From the NCBI GenBank assembly GCA_019448385.1, contig JAGTXO010000002.1, positions 1,426,001 to 1,490,000 of the forward strand: a stretch of 64,000 nucleotides of DNA. Reading direction: 5' to 3'. Both the position numbers and the translations under genes were made by a program. The notes beneath the pieces were generated by a model. It worked only from the letters and a program-made list of their open reading frames with translations, did no database searches and was not told where the DNA came from. Shown here piece by piece: positions 56,601 to 64,000 of the stretch (positions are counted from its first letter, which is position 1; every line of letters begins with the position of its first letter). Source of the stretch: Diacronema lutheri. Lineage: Eukaryota; Haptophyta; Pavlovophyceae; Pavlovales; Pavlovaceae.

Positions 56601-59600
56601 TCGGCGGCGGCGGGCTGGGCGGCGGGCTAGGCGGCGGCGGGCTTGGTGGTGGGCTTGGTGGTGGGCTGGGCGGTGGACTCGGTGGCGGACTGGGCGGCGG
56701 GCTGGGCGGCGGGCTTGGAGGCGGCGGGCTGGGCGGCGGGCTGGGCGGCGTGCTGGGCGGTGGCGACGGTGGCGGAGACGGTGGCGGAGACGGTGGCGGT
56801 GACGGTGGCGGGCTGGGTGGCGGACTGGGCGGTGGTGACGGTGGCGGGCTGGGCGGTGGTGATGGTGGCGGTGATGGTGGCGGGCTGGGCGGCGGGCTTG
56901 GCGGCGGGCTGGGCGGCGGTGATGGTGGCGGGCTGGGCGGCGGGCTGGGCGGCGGGCTGGGCGGCGGGCTGGGCGGCGGTGATGGTGGCGGTGACGGTGG
57001 CGGGCTGGGCGGCGGGCTGGGCGGCGGGCTGGGCGGCGGGCTGGGCGGTGGAGACGGTGGCGGGCTGGGCGGTGGACTGGGCGGTGGACTGGGCGGCGGG
57101 CTGGGCGGCGGGCTGGGCGGTGGAGACGGTGGCGGGCTGGGCGGCGGGCTGGGCGGCGGGCTGGGCGGCGGGCTGGGCGGTGGAGACGGTGGCGGGCTGG
57201 GCGGCGGGCTGGGCGGTGGAGACGGTGGCGGGCTGGGCGGCGGGCTGGGCGGTGGTGATGGTGGTGGAGACGGTGGCGGGCTGGGCGGCGGACTGGGCGG
57301 CGGACTGGGCGGTGGGCTAGGCGGCGGGCTGGGCGGTGGAGACGGTGGCGGGCTGGGCGGCGGGCTGGGCGGTGGTGATGGTGGTGGAGACGGTGGCGGG
57401 CTGGGCGGCGGGCTAGGCGGCGGGCTGGGCGGCGGGCTAGGCGGTGGAGACGGCGGCGGGCTGGGCGGCGGACTGGGCGGCGGGCTTGGCGGCGGGCTGG
57501 GCGGTGGAGACGGTGGCGGGCTGGGCGGCGGGCTGGGTGGCGGGCTGGGCGGCGGGCTGGGCGGTGGAGACGGTGGCGGGCTGGGCGGTGGACTGGGCGG
57601 CGGACTGGGCGGCGGGCTGGGCGGCGGGCTGGGCGGTGGAGACGGTGGCGGGCTGGGCGGCGGGCTGGGCGGCGGGCTGGGCGGCGGGCTGGGCGGTGGA
57701 GACGGTGGCGGGCTGGGCGGCGGGCTGGGCGGTGGAGACGGTGGCGGGCTGGGCGGCGGACTGGGCGGTGGTGATGGTGGCGGTGACGGTGGCGGACTGG
57801 GCGGCGGACTGGGCGGCGGGCTGGGCGGTGGTGATGGTGGTGGAGACGGTGGCGGGCTGGGCGGCGGACTGGGCGGCGGACTGGGCGGTGGGCTAGGCGG
57901 CGGGCTGGGCGGTGGAGATGGTGGCGGGCTGGGCGGCGGGCTGGGCGGTGGTGATGGTGGTGGAGACGGTGGCGGGCTGGGCGGCGGGCTAGGCGGCGGG
58001 CTGGGCGGCGGGCTAGGCGGTGGAGACGGCGGCGGGCTGGGCGGCGGACTGGGCGGCGGGCTTGGCGGCGGGCTGGGCGGTGGAGACGGTGGCGGGCTGG
58101 GCGGCGGGCTGGGCGGCGGGTTGGGCGGCGGGCTGGGCGGTGGTGACGGTGGCGGGCTGGGCGGCGGGCTGGGTGGCGGGCTGGGCGGCGGGCTGGGCGG
58201 TGATGATGGTGGCGGGCTGGGCGGCGGGCTGGGCGGCGGTCTTGGCGGCGGGCTAGGCGGTGGGCTTGGCGGCGGGCTGGGCGGTGGTGATGGTGGCGGT
58301 GACGGTGGCGGACTGGGCGGCGGGCTGGGCGGCGGGCTCGGCGGCGGTGACGGTGGCGGGCTGGGCGGCGGGCTGGGTGGCGGGCTGGGCGGCGGGCTGG
58401 GCGGTGGTGATGGTGGCGGGCTGGGCGGCGGGCTGGGCGGCGGGCTTGGCGGCGGGCTGGGCGGCGGTGATGGTGGCGGGCTGGGCGGCGGGCTTGGCGG
58501 CGGGCTGGGCGGTGGTGACGGTGGCGGGCTGGGCGGTGGGCTGGGCGGTGGTGATGGCGGCGGTGACGGTGGCGGGCTGGGCGGCGGGCTGGGCGGTGGT
58601 GATGGTGGCGGTGACGGTGGCGGGCTGGGCGGCGGGCTGGGCGGCGGACTGGGCGGTGGGCTAGGCGGCGGGCTGGGCGGCGGGCTGGGCGGTGGAGAAG
58701 GTGGCGGGCTGGGCGGCGGGCTGGGCGGCGGGCTGGGCGGTGGGCTAGGCGGCGGGCTGGGCGGTGGAGACGGTGGCGGGCTGGGCGGCGGGCTGGGCGG
58801 TGGTGATGGTGGCGGTGACGGCGGCGGGCTGGGCGGCGGACTGGGCGGCGGGCTGGGCGGCGGGCTGGGCGGCGGGCTGGGCGGCGGACTGGGCGGCGGA
58901 CTGGGCGGTGGGCTAGGCGGCGGGCTCGGCGGTGGAGACGGTGGCGGTGACGGTGGCGGACTGGGCGGCGGGCTGGGCGGCGGGCTGGGCGGCGGTGACG
59001 GTGGCGGTGACGGCGGCGGGCTGGGCGGCGGACTGGGCGGCGGGCTTGGCGGCGGGCTGGGCGGTGGAGACGGTGGCGGGCTGGGCGGCGGGCTGGGCGG
59101 TGGTGATGGTGGCGGTGACGGTGGCGGGCTGGGCGGCGGACTGGGCGGCGGGCTAGGCGGTGGGCTAGGCGGCGGGCTGGGCGGTGGTGATGGTGGCGGT
59201 GACGGCGGCGGGCTGGGCGGCGGTCTAGGCGGCGGGCTTGGCGGCGGTGATGGTGGCGGGCTGGGCGGTGGGCTAGGCGGCGGGCTGGGCGGTGGGCTAG
59301 GCGGCGGGCTGGGCGGTGGAGACGGTGGCGGACTGGGCGGCGGGCTGGGCGGCGGGCTGGGCGGCGGTGATGGTGGCGGGCTGGGCGGCGGACTGGGAGG
59401 CGGGCTGGGCGGCGGGCTGGGCGGTGGAAATGGTGGCGGTGACGGCGGCGGGCTGGGCGGCGGGCTGGGCGGCGGACTGGGCGGTGGGCTAGGCGGCGGG
59501 CTGGGCGGCGGGCTGGGCGGTGGAGAAGGTGGCGGGCTGGGCGGCGGGCTGGGCGGCGGGCTGGGCGGTGGAGACGGTGGCGGGCTGGGCGGCGGACTGG

Positions 59601-62600
59601 GCGGTGGGCTAGGCGGCGGGCTGGGCGGTGGAGACGGTGGCGGGCTGGGCGGCGGGCTGGGCGGTGGTGACGGTGGCGGTGACGGCGGCGGGCTGGGCGG
59701 CGGGCTGGGCGGCGGACTGGGCGGCGGGCTGGGCGGCGGGCTAGGCGGCGGACTGGGCGGTGGGCTAGGTGGCGGGCTCGGCGGTGGAGACGGTGGCGGT
59801 GACGGTGGCGGACTGGGCGGCGGGCTGGGCGGCGGGCTGGGCGGCGGTGACGGTGGCGGTGACGGCGGCGGGCTGGGCGGCGGACTGGGCGGCGGGCTTG
59901 GCGGCGGGCTGGGCGGTGGAGACGGTGGCGGGCTGGGCGGCGGGCTGGGCGGTGGTGATGGTGGCGGTGACGGTGGCGGGCTGGGCGGCGGACTGGGCGG
60001 CGGGCTAGGCGGTGGGCTAGGCGGCGGGCTGGGCGGTGGTGATGGTGGCGGTGACGGCGGCGGGCTGGGCGGCGGTCTAGGCGGCGGGCTTGGCGGCGGG
60101 CTGGGCGGTGGAGACGGTGGCGGACTGGGCGGCGGGCTGGGCGGCGGGCTGGGCGGCGGGCTAGGCGGCGGACTGGGCGGTGGGCTAGGCGGCGGGCTGG
60201 GCGGTGGAGACGGTGGCGGTGACGGTGGCGGACTGGGCGGCGGGCTGGGCGGCGGGCTGGGCGGCGGTGACGGTGGCGGTGACGGCGGCGGGCTGGGCGG
60301 CGGACTGGGCGGCGGGCTTGGCGGCGGGCTGGGCGGTGGAGACGGTGGCGGGCTGGGCGGCGGGCTGGGCGGTGGTGATGGTGGCGGTGACGGTGGCGGG
60401 CTGGGCGGCGGACTGGGCGGCGGGCTAGGCGGTGGGCTAGGCGGCGGGCTGGGCGGTGGTGATGGTGGCGGTGACGGCGGCGGGCTGGGCGGCGGACTGG
60501 GCGGCGGGCTTGGCGGCGGGCTGGGCGGTGGAGACGGTGGCGGACTGGGCGGCGGGCTGGGCGGCGGGCTGGGCGGCGGGCTAGGCGGCGGGCTAGGCGG
60601 TGGGCTAGGCGGCGGGCTGGGCGGTGGTGATGGTGGCGGTGACGGTGGCGGGCTCGGCGGCGGACTGGGCGGCGGGCTAGGCGGTGGGCTAGGCGGCGGG
60701 CTGGGCGGTGGTGATGGTGGCGGTGACGGTGGCGGGCTGGGCGGTGGACTGGGCGGCGGGCTAGGCGGTGGGCTAGGCGGCGGGCTGGGCGGTGATGATG
60801 GTGGCGGTGACGGTGGCGGGCTGGGCGGCGGACTGGGCGGCGGGCTGGGCGGCGGTGATGGTGGCGGGCTGGGCGGTGGGCTAGGCGGCGGGCTGGGCGG
60901 TGGGCTAGGCGGCGGGCTGGGCGGTGGAGACGGTGGCGGGCTGGGCGGCGGGCTGGGCGGTGGTGATGGTGGCGGTGACGGTGGCGGGCTGGGCGGCGGA
61001 CTGGGCGGCGGGCTGGGCGGCGGTGATGGTGGTGGTGACGGTGGTGGAGTGGGCGGCGGTGACGGTGGCGGACTTGGCGGCGGGCTAGGCGGCGGACTGG
61101 GCGGCTGTGACGGTGGCGGAGACGGTGGCGGTGACGGTGGCGGTGACGGTGGCGGACTGGGCGGCGGGCTAGGCGGCGGGCTGGGCGGCGAGCTGGGCGG
61201 CGGGCTGGGCGGCGGTGACGGTGGTGGTGACGGTGGTGGAGTGGGCGGCGGTGACGGTGGCGGACTTGGCGGCGGGCTGGGCGGCGGGCTGGGCGGCGGT
61301 GACGGTGGCGGACTCGGCGGCGGGCTGGGCGGCGGGCTGGGCGGCGGTGACGGTGGCGGACTCGGCGGCGATCTGGGCGGCGGGCTGGGCGGTGGTGACG
61401 GTGGAGGTGACGGCGGCGGGCTGGGCGGCGGGCTGGGCGGCGGACTGGGCGGCGGAGACGGTGGCGGAGACGGTGGCGGTGACGGCGGCGGGCTGGGCGG
61501 CGGGCTGGGCGGTGGTGACGGTGGCGGTGACGGCGGCGGGCTGGGCGGCGGGCTAGGCGGTGGACTGGGCGGCGGTGACGGTGGCGAAGACGGTGGCGGT
61601 GACGGTGGCGGACTTGGCGGCGGGCTGGGCGGCGGGCTGGGTGGTGGGCTGGGCGGCGGTGACGGTGGCGGACTCGGCGGCGGGCTGGGCGGCGGGCTGG
61701 GCGATGGTGACGGTGGGGGTGACGGCGGCGGGCTGGGCGGCGGGCTTGGCGGCGGACTGGGCGGCTGAGACGGTGGCGGAGACGGTGGCGGTGACGGCGG
61801 CGGGCTGGGCGGCGGGCTGGGCGGTGGGCTGGGCGGCGGTGACGGTGGCGGACTCGGCGGCGGGCTGGGCGGCGGGCTGGGAGGCGGTGACGGTGGCGGT
61901 GACGGTGGCGGTGACGGTGGCGGACTGGGCGGCGGGCTGGGCGGCGGGCTGGGTGGCGGTGACGGTGGCGGTGACGGTGGCGGACTGGGCGGCGGGCTGG
62001 GCGGCGGGCTGGGCGGTGGTGATGGTGGCGGACTGGGCGGTGGGCTTGGCGGCGGGCTGGGCGGTGGTGATGGTGGCGGTGACGGTGGCGGGCTGGGCGG
62101 CGGGCTAGGCGGCGGGCTTGGCGGCGGGCTGGGCGGCGGGCTTGGCGGCGGACTGGGCGGCGGGCTAGGCGGGGGGCTGGGTGGCGGTGATGGTGGCGGT
62201 GACGGTGGCGGGCTGGGTGGCGGGCTAGGCGGCGGGCTGGGCGGCGGGCTGGGTGGCGGTGATGGTGGCGATGACGGTGGCGGGCTGGGCGGCGGGCTAG
62301 GCGGCGGACTAGGCGGCGGACTGGGCGGCGGGCTGGGCGGCGGGCTTGGTGGCGGGCTGGGCGGCGGGCTGGGCGGAGGGCTAGGCGGCGGGCTAGGCGG
62401 CGGGCTGGGCGGCGGTGACGGTGGCGGCCTGGGCGGCGGGCTTGGCGGCGGGCTGGGCGGCGGTGACGGTGGCGGACTGGGCGGCGGGCTGGGCGGCGGG
62501 CTGGGCGGAGGAGACGGTGACGGAGACGGTGGCGGTGACGGTGGCGGTGACGGTGGCGGCCTGGGCGGCGGACTGGGTGGCGGGTTTGGTGGCGGGCTGG

Positions 62601-63303
62601 GCGGCGGACTGGGTGGCAGGCTGGGCGGCGGGCTGGGCGGTGGTGACGGTGGCGGTGACGGTGGCTGTCTGGGCGGCGGACTTGGTGGCGGGTGGGGTGG
62701 CGGGCTGGGCGGCGGTCTGGGCGGCAGGCTGGGCGGCGGGCTAGGTGGCGGTGATGGTGGCGGGTGGGGTGGCGGGCTTGGCGGCGGGCTGGGCGGCGGA
62801 GACGGTGGCGGTGACGGTGGCGGTGACGGTGGCGGTCTTGGCGGCGGACTGGGTGGCGGGCTAGGCGGCGGTCTGGGCGGCGGTCTGGGCGGTGGGCCGG
62901 GCGGCGGGCTGGGCGGCGGGCTCGGCGGCGGGCTCGGCGGCGGGCCATGTGGCGGTGACGGTGGCGAGCTGGGCGGCGGTGACGGTGGCGGGTTGGGCGG
63001 CGTTTTGGGTGGCGGGCTGGGCGGCAAGCTGGGCGGCGGGCCGGGCGGCGGGCTGGGCGGTGACGACGGTGGTGAGCTGGGCGGCGGGCTGGGCGGCGGG
63101 CCAGGCGGCGGCGACGGTTGCGGGCTGGGCGGCGGTGACGGTGGCGGGCTTGGCGGTGATAACGGTGGCGGGCTGGGCGGCGGGTGTGGCGGTAGACGAG
63201 GCGAGGGTGGACTCGGCGCAGGCGTTGGCGATGTATTCGATGCGAGCGTGAAGGCCGATCCCGCTAGATAGAGCACGATCCACGTCGTCCGTCGAGGAAT
63301 CAT
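53659..63303 (-). CDS. Giant Ser-Pro-rich surface glycoprotein (pherophorin/extensin-like), 3214 codons
   Basis: The frame begins MIPRRTTWIVLYLAGSAFTL, a clear signal peptide, and enters a Pro-rich region (PTPAPSPPSPRLPP). About 2400 residues of SPPP units follow, with occasional R, G, H, L, T, N, Q or F at one position. The array ends at SPPPPPSPGEFEG. A Cys-containing ectodomain then follows (VVISLTLAGEVGEWDARTAR, CLCSPGG, LPLACCAAEPIDLGCAACASG, ETECCARVP), with N-glycosylation sites NYT and NAS. One membrane span (GVGAIVGIALGVFVCAALGV) is followed by a tail of about 330 residues with acidic patches and four QPPHLRPAAPP repeats. SPPP arrays are hydroxylated and glycosylated rods in algal walls and scales, so a long extracellular spacer on a membrane anchor is inferred. 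No intron was identified. The last 80 residues look least protein-like, so the true 3' end could differ. A collapsed or mis-assembled array is possible. Confidence 0.75.
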   Translation of the reverse strand: MIPRRTTWIVLYLAGSAFTLASNTSPTPAPSPPSPRLPPHPPPSPPPLSPPSPPPSPPPSPQPSPPPGPPPSPPPSSPPSSPPSPPPGPPPSLPPSPPPKTPPNPPPSPPPSSPPSPPHGPPPSPPPSPPPSPPPGPPPRPPPRPPPSPPPSPPPRPPPSPPPSPPPSPPPSPPPSPPPHPPPSPPPSPPPSLPPRPPPSPPPHPPPSPPPRQPPSPPPSPPPSPPPSLPPSPPPSPPPNPPPSPPPRPPPSPPPSPPPSPSPSPPPSPPPSPPPSPPPSPPPSPPPSPPPRPPPSPPPSPPPSPPPSPPPSPPPSPPPSPPPSPPPSPPPSPPPSPPPSPPPSSPPSPPPSPPPSPPPSPPPSPPPSPPPSPPPSPPPSPPPSPPPSPPPSPPPSPPPSPPPSPPPSPPPSPPPSPPPSPPPSPPPSPPPSPPPSPPPSPPPSPPPSPPPSPPPSPPPSPPPSPPPSPPPSPPPSPPPSPPPSPPPSPPPSPPPSPPPSPPPSPPPSPPPSQPPSPPPSPPPSPPPSPPPSPSPSPPPSPPPSPPPSPPPSPPPSPPPSPPPSPPPSPPPSSPPSPPPSPPPSPPPSPPPSPPPSPPPSPPPSPPPSPPPSPPPSPPPSPPPSPPPSPPPSPPPSPPPSPPPRSPPSPPPSPPPSPPPSPPPSPPPSPPPSPPPSPPPSPPPSPPPTPPPSPPPSPPPSPPPSSPPSPPPSPPPSPPPSPPPSPPPSPPPSQPPSPPPSPPPSPPPSPPPTPPPSPPPSPPPSPPPSPPPSPPPSPPPSPPPSPPPSPPPSPPPSPPPSPPPSPPPSPPPSPPPSPPPSPPPSPPPSPPPSPPPSSPPSPPPSPPPSPPPSPPPSPPPSPPPSPPPSPPPSPPPSPPPSPPPSPPPSPPPSPPPSPPPSPPPSPPPSPPPSPPPSPPPSPPPSPPPSPPPSPPPSPPPSPPPSPPPSPPPSPPPSPPPSPPPSPPPSPPPSPPPSPPPSPPPSPPPSPPPSPPPSPPPSPPPSPPPSPPPSPPPSPPPSPPPSPPPSPPPSPPPSPPPSPPPSPPPSPPPSPPPSPPPSPPPSPPPSPPPSPPPRPPPSPPPSPPPSPPPSPPPSPPPSPPPSPPPSPPPSPPPSPPPSPPPSPPPSPPPSPPPSPPPSPPPSPPPSPPPSPPPSPPPSPPPSPPPSPPPSPPPSPPPSPPPSPPPSPPPSPPPSPPPSPPPSPPPSPPPSPPPSPPPSPPPSPPPSPPPSPPPSPPPSPPPSPPPSPPPSPPPSPPPSPPPSPPPSPPPSPPPSPPPSPPPSPPPSPPPFPPPSPPPSPPPSPPPSPPPSPPPSPPPSPPPSPPPSPPPSPPPSPPPSPPPSPPPSPPPSPPPSPPPRPPPSPPPSPPPSPPPSPPPSPPPSPPPSPPPSPPPSPPPSPPPSPPPSPPPSPPPSPPPSPPPSPPPSPPPSPPPSPPPSPPPSPPPSPPPSPPPSPPPSPPPSPPPSPPPSPPPSPPPSPPPSPPPSPPPSPPPSPPPSPPPSPPPSPPPSPPPSPPPSPPPSPPPSPPPSPPPSPPPSPPPSPPPSPPPSPPPSPPPSPPPSPPPSPPPSPPPSPPPSPPPSPPPSPPPSPPPSPPPSPPPSPPPSPPPSPPPSPPPSPPPSPPPSPPPSPPPSPPPSPPPSPPPSPPPSPPPSPPPSPPPSPPPSPPPSPPPSPPPSPPPSPPPRPPPSPPPSPPPSSPPSPPPSPPPSPPPSPPPSPPPSPPPNPPPSPPPSPPPSPPPSPPPSPPPSPPPSPPPSPPPSPPPSPPPSPPPSPPPSPPPSPPPSPPPSPPPSPPPSPPPSPPPSPPPSPPPSPPPSPPPSPPPSPPPSPPPSPPPSPPPSPPPSPPPSPPPSPPPSPPPSPPPSPPPSPPPSPPPSPPPSPPPSPPPSPPPSPPPSPPPSPPPSPPPSPPPSPPPSPPPSPPPSPPPSPPPSPPPSPPPSPPPSPPPSPPPSPPPSPPPSPPPSPPPSPPPSPPPSPPPSPPPSPPPSPPPSPPPSPPPSPPPSPPPSPPPSPPPSPPPSPPPSPPPSPPPSPPPSPPPSPPPSPPPSPPPSPPPSPPPSPPPSPPPSPPPSPPPSPPPSPPPSPPPSPPPSPPPSPPPSPPPSPPPSPPPSPPPSPPPSPPPSPPPSPPPSPPPSPPPSPPPSPPPSPPPSPPPSPPPSPPPSPPPSPPPSPPPSPPPSTPPSPPPSPPPPSPPPSPPPSPPPSPPPSPPPSPPPSPPPPSPPPSPPPPSPPPSPPPSPPPSPPPSPPPSPPPSPPPSPPPSPPPSPPPSPPPSPPPSPPPSPPPSPPPSPPPSPPPSPPPSPPPSPPPSPPPLPPPSPPPSPPPSPPPSPPPSPPPSPPPSPPPSPPPPRPPPSPPPSPPPPSPPPSPPPSPPPPSPPPSPPPSPPPSPPPSPPPSPPPSPPPPSPPPSPPPSPPPPSPPPSPPPPPSPGEFEGTAVVISLTLAGEVGEWDARTARGRESAALFEGAVAGALALPPNLVRVRAVTAASVRLVADVLQPLAAYWYPAQGVHALVASRLDVIAAALRALNYTLASTISVSAAEPLIRFSCLCSPGGVFAARRAFPPLTFNASFATDGGAPQPRFALELSCSAAVQLLQTAGDGARTYASTCDAFASELLSANGPTTALGRTMAYWLPLACCAAEPIDLGCAACASGVSREASRPIFRKSALAVGRAGYATCGDALGGIVGAATEGAQRALRAPDEPTCDGFWREHFTTHVPTAELRAAVETECCARVPRDDAAGSSAGETRAGGIGGTVASALGVGAIVGIALGVFVCAALGVSAARLAHVRFATPGKVAPRTALTPVAVGGAASAAGMADAANTRARPLFSPPRALGWAAERVAVLPPRATGEAPRAPDAPLAIIASARLAASGRAPIGARETVERRGSNPQLLLRPLHVVTELVSASASAQQPPSARHAGEAGAGRGDDGALARPTPPARQRHPPQQLTDAARSVPSVRSAGADALVEFELDDADELGGMGSSADASPVMTRAQPPRAQSPAPPRSPALVASAASAEPPVAPRVPRVSLFEVVDAEDEVEVERLEPRAASPFRASRLAPGAVASVAVGAAMTGARPPAPSLQPPQLRPAAPLQPPHLRPAAPPQPPHLRPAAPPQPPHLRPAAPPQGRSRRRHCLVNGEPSLRAAERQAVRRGKAARACALLRCAAVGLLRVQDCASIDDRQAARRDVATSPPPPPLRLGHSDCIEPL
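53912..54046 (-). repeat. 33-bp coding repeat, four copies
   Basis: Units begin near 53916, 53949, 53982 and 54015 and encode QPPHLRPAAPP (one copy QPPQLRPAAPL) in the cytoplasmic tail of the giant SPPP protein. Copies are nearly identical. Confidence 0.88.
55990..63240 (-). repeat. About 7.2 kb minisatellite of 12-bp units coding SPPP
   Basis: On the plus strand the unit is GGCGGCGGGCTG or a close variant (GGTGGAGACGGT, GGCGGTGACGGT). On the sense strand these all read Ser-Pro-Pro-Pro. Roughly 600 units are present. Indels keep the 12-bp or 3-bp step, so the frame stays open. Edges of the array are more variable than its centre. Larger blocks recur (see findings). Confidence 0.95.
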
Positions 63304-63413
63304 TGCGCGTGCTTCATGCCATCCGCCATCGTAGATTATTGTTGGCGAACAGACTCCGTATGGGGATACCTATGCAGTCTACCCATACCGCAAGCGGTAA
63401 AGCTCCGTTCTCT

Positions 63414-64000
63414 CTACACCGCAAATGGCAGCGCGTTCAGCTCGCGCTCGGGTGGGAAGAAATGCGCGTACGTGCGCGAGTCGGCCGCCGGCAGCAGCCG
63501 GCGGAACCCGCCGGATCGACTTCGCGCGAGCTCGTCGTCCGCCTGCTTCAGAGCGCGCCACACGCGGAGCCGCTCGAGCGGCAGGCGCGCGCGCGCTTCG
63601 TCCGCCTCGCCGAACGGCGCCGCCTTGGCGTGGCAGTGCTCGGCCTGCTGGCCCTGCAACCCGAGCAAATTGAGCGTGTCGACCAGCATAGAGCTCTTCA
63701 CCTGCCGGCGCCGGCGAGCATCCGCGGCGGCGAGCGCGCGGCACGCGTGAGGGCCACGCACCGCCGTGCGCGCGGGCGCGCATGCACGGCGCCCGCTGGG
63801 CGCGCGCACGGCGCACCTTAAAGTCGAGCGGCGAGTCGGTGCCGAGCGCAGGGTCCAGATTGACCTCAAGCAGCCACGGCTTCAGGTCGGCGTCGAGCAT
63901 CACGTCGAAGCCGAAGAGCTGGAAGACGGCCGCGTGCGGCTGCGCCTGGCAGGCTGGGGGCACGTACTTTTCAAAGTTGGCGAGCATCTCCGGCTCGGCG
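63414..64000 (-). CDS. Tubulin-tyrosine-ligase-like (TTLL) protein, C-terminal part, 5' end outside window
   Basis: Exons 64000-63817 (incomplete) and 63701-63414. The visible text AVFQLFGFDVMLDADLKPWLLEVNLDPALGTDSPLDFK is the end of the TTL domain, including the Glu-Val-Asn metal/nucleotide motif LLEVN. After the intron (63702-63816, GTGCGC...GCAG) it continues VKSSMLVDTLNLLGL, the usual next helix, and ends with a helical, basic tail. TTLL enzymes add glutamate, glycine or tyrosine to tubulin, mostly in axonemes, in line with the SHIPPO gene nearby. The polyglutamylase or glycylase subgroup cannot be told without the N-terminus. Confidence 0.88.

Noticed and set aside
55925-61768. A 1947-codon Gly/Leu/Asp-rich plus-strand frame
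   Set aside because: It is the complement of the SPPP array. The minus frame has a signal peptide, ectodomain and membrane span, while the plus frame has no start context and no structured ends.
55990-63240. CRISPR-like array
   Set aside because: Units are 12 bp, contiguous and coding, with no spacers; the organism is eukaryotic.
1-64000. tRNA, rRNA or other structured RNA genes
   Set aside because: I looked for B-box-like GGTTCGA motifs and cloverleaf arms in the intergenic stretches and found none convincing. A covariance-model scan would be decisive.

Overview
This window looks like nuclear DNA of a flagellated, photosynthetic protist with a secondary plastid. A haptophyte of the pavlovophyte type is my best guess, but this is inference. 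The sequence shows very high GC and tightly packed genes on alternating strands. About 20 short introns can be placed, mostly 55 to 210 bases, with GTGCG-type donors and GCGCAG-type acceptors. Plastid-type proteins (PAP/fibrillin, ClpP with a leader, AlgH-like) lie beside flagellar ones (SHIPPO-repeat protein, tubulin-tyrosine-ligase-like). There are also Ser-Pro-rich surface glycoproteins of the kind common in algae.

Region 1 (1-24405) is compact. In order it holds PAP/fibrillin, a CAMK-like kinase, SPO11/TopoVIA, deoxyhypusine synthase, ClpP, a Rossmann-plus-FAD-oxidase fusion, a small unknown, a Cys/Pro-rich membrane protein, a saposin-like secreted protein, a TauE/SafE transporter, a cyclophilin, a WSC-domain membrane protein, an AlgH-like protein, two unknowns, a GNAT acetyltransferase, an LRR protein and a SulP/SLC26 anion transporter.

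Region 2 (24406-32633) is an 8.2 kb gene-poor island. It has long dG/dC tracts, lower-GC patches, decayed coding fragments and a 1.7 kb DNA transposon with about 28-bp terminal inverted repeats flanked by TA.

Region 3 (32634-53179) is compact again: an EF-hand/inorganic pyrophosphatase fusion, an unknown, a GDA1/CD39 apyrase, an MFS transporter, NPL4, an RPxSA-motif protein, a crotonase, a double AP2 protein, a large PP2C phosphatase, a Mini-RNase III, a SHIPPO-repeat protein and two small unknowns.

Region 4 (53180-64000) is dominated by one 9.6 kb reading frame. It encodes a signal peptide, about 7.2 kb of 12-bp repeats coding Ser-Pro-Pro-Pro units, a Cys-containing ectodomain, one membrane span and a cytoplasmic tail. 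The 3' end of a TTLL gene closes the window.

The genes do not form an operon or pathway. What unites them is architecture. At least nine head-to-head pairs have start codons less than 100 bp apart, which implies shared bidirectional promoters. Several gene 3' ends carry perfect hairpins, in one case three in a row filling the whole spacer. The most notable single objects are the giant SPPP gene with higher-order duplications, the TA-flanked transposon, the two unusual fusions, a perfect 32-bp palindrome and a 33-bp stem-loop element found in two convergent spacers.
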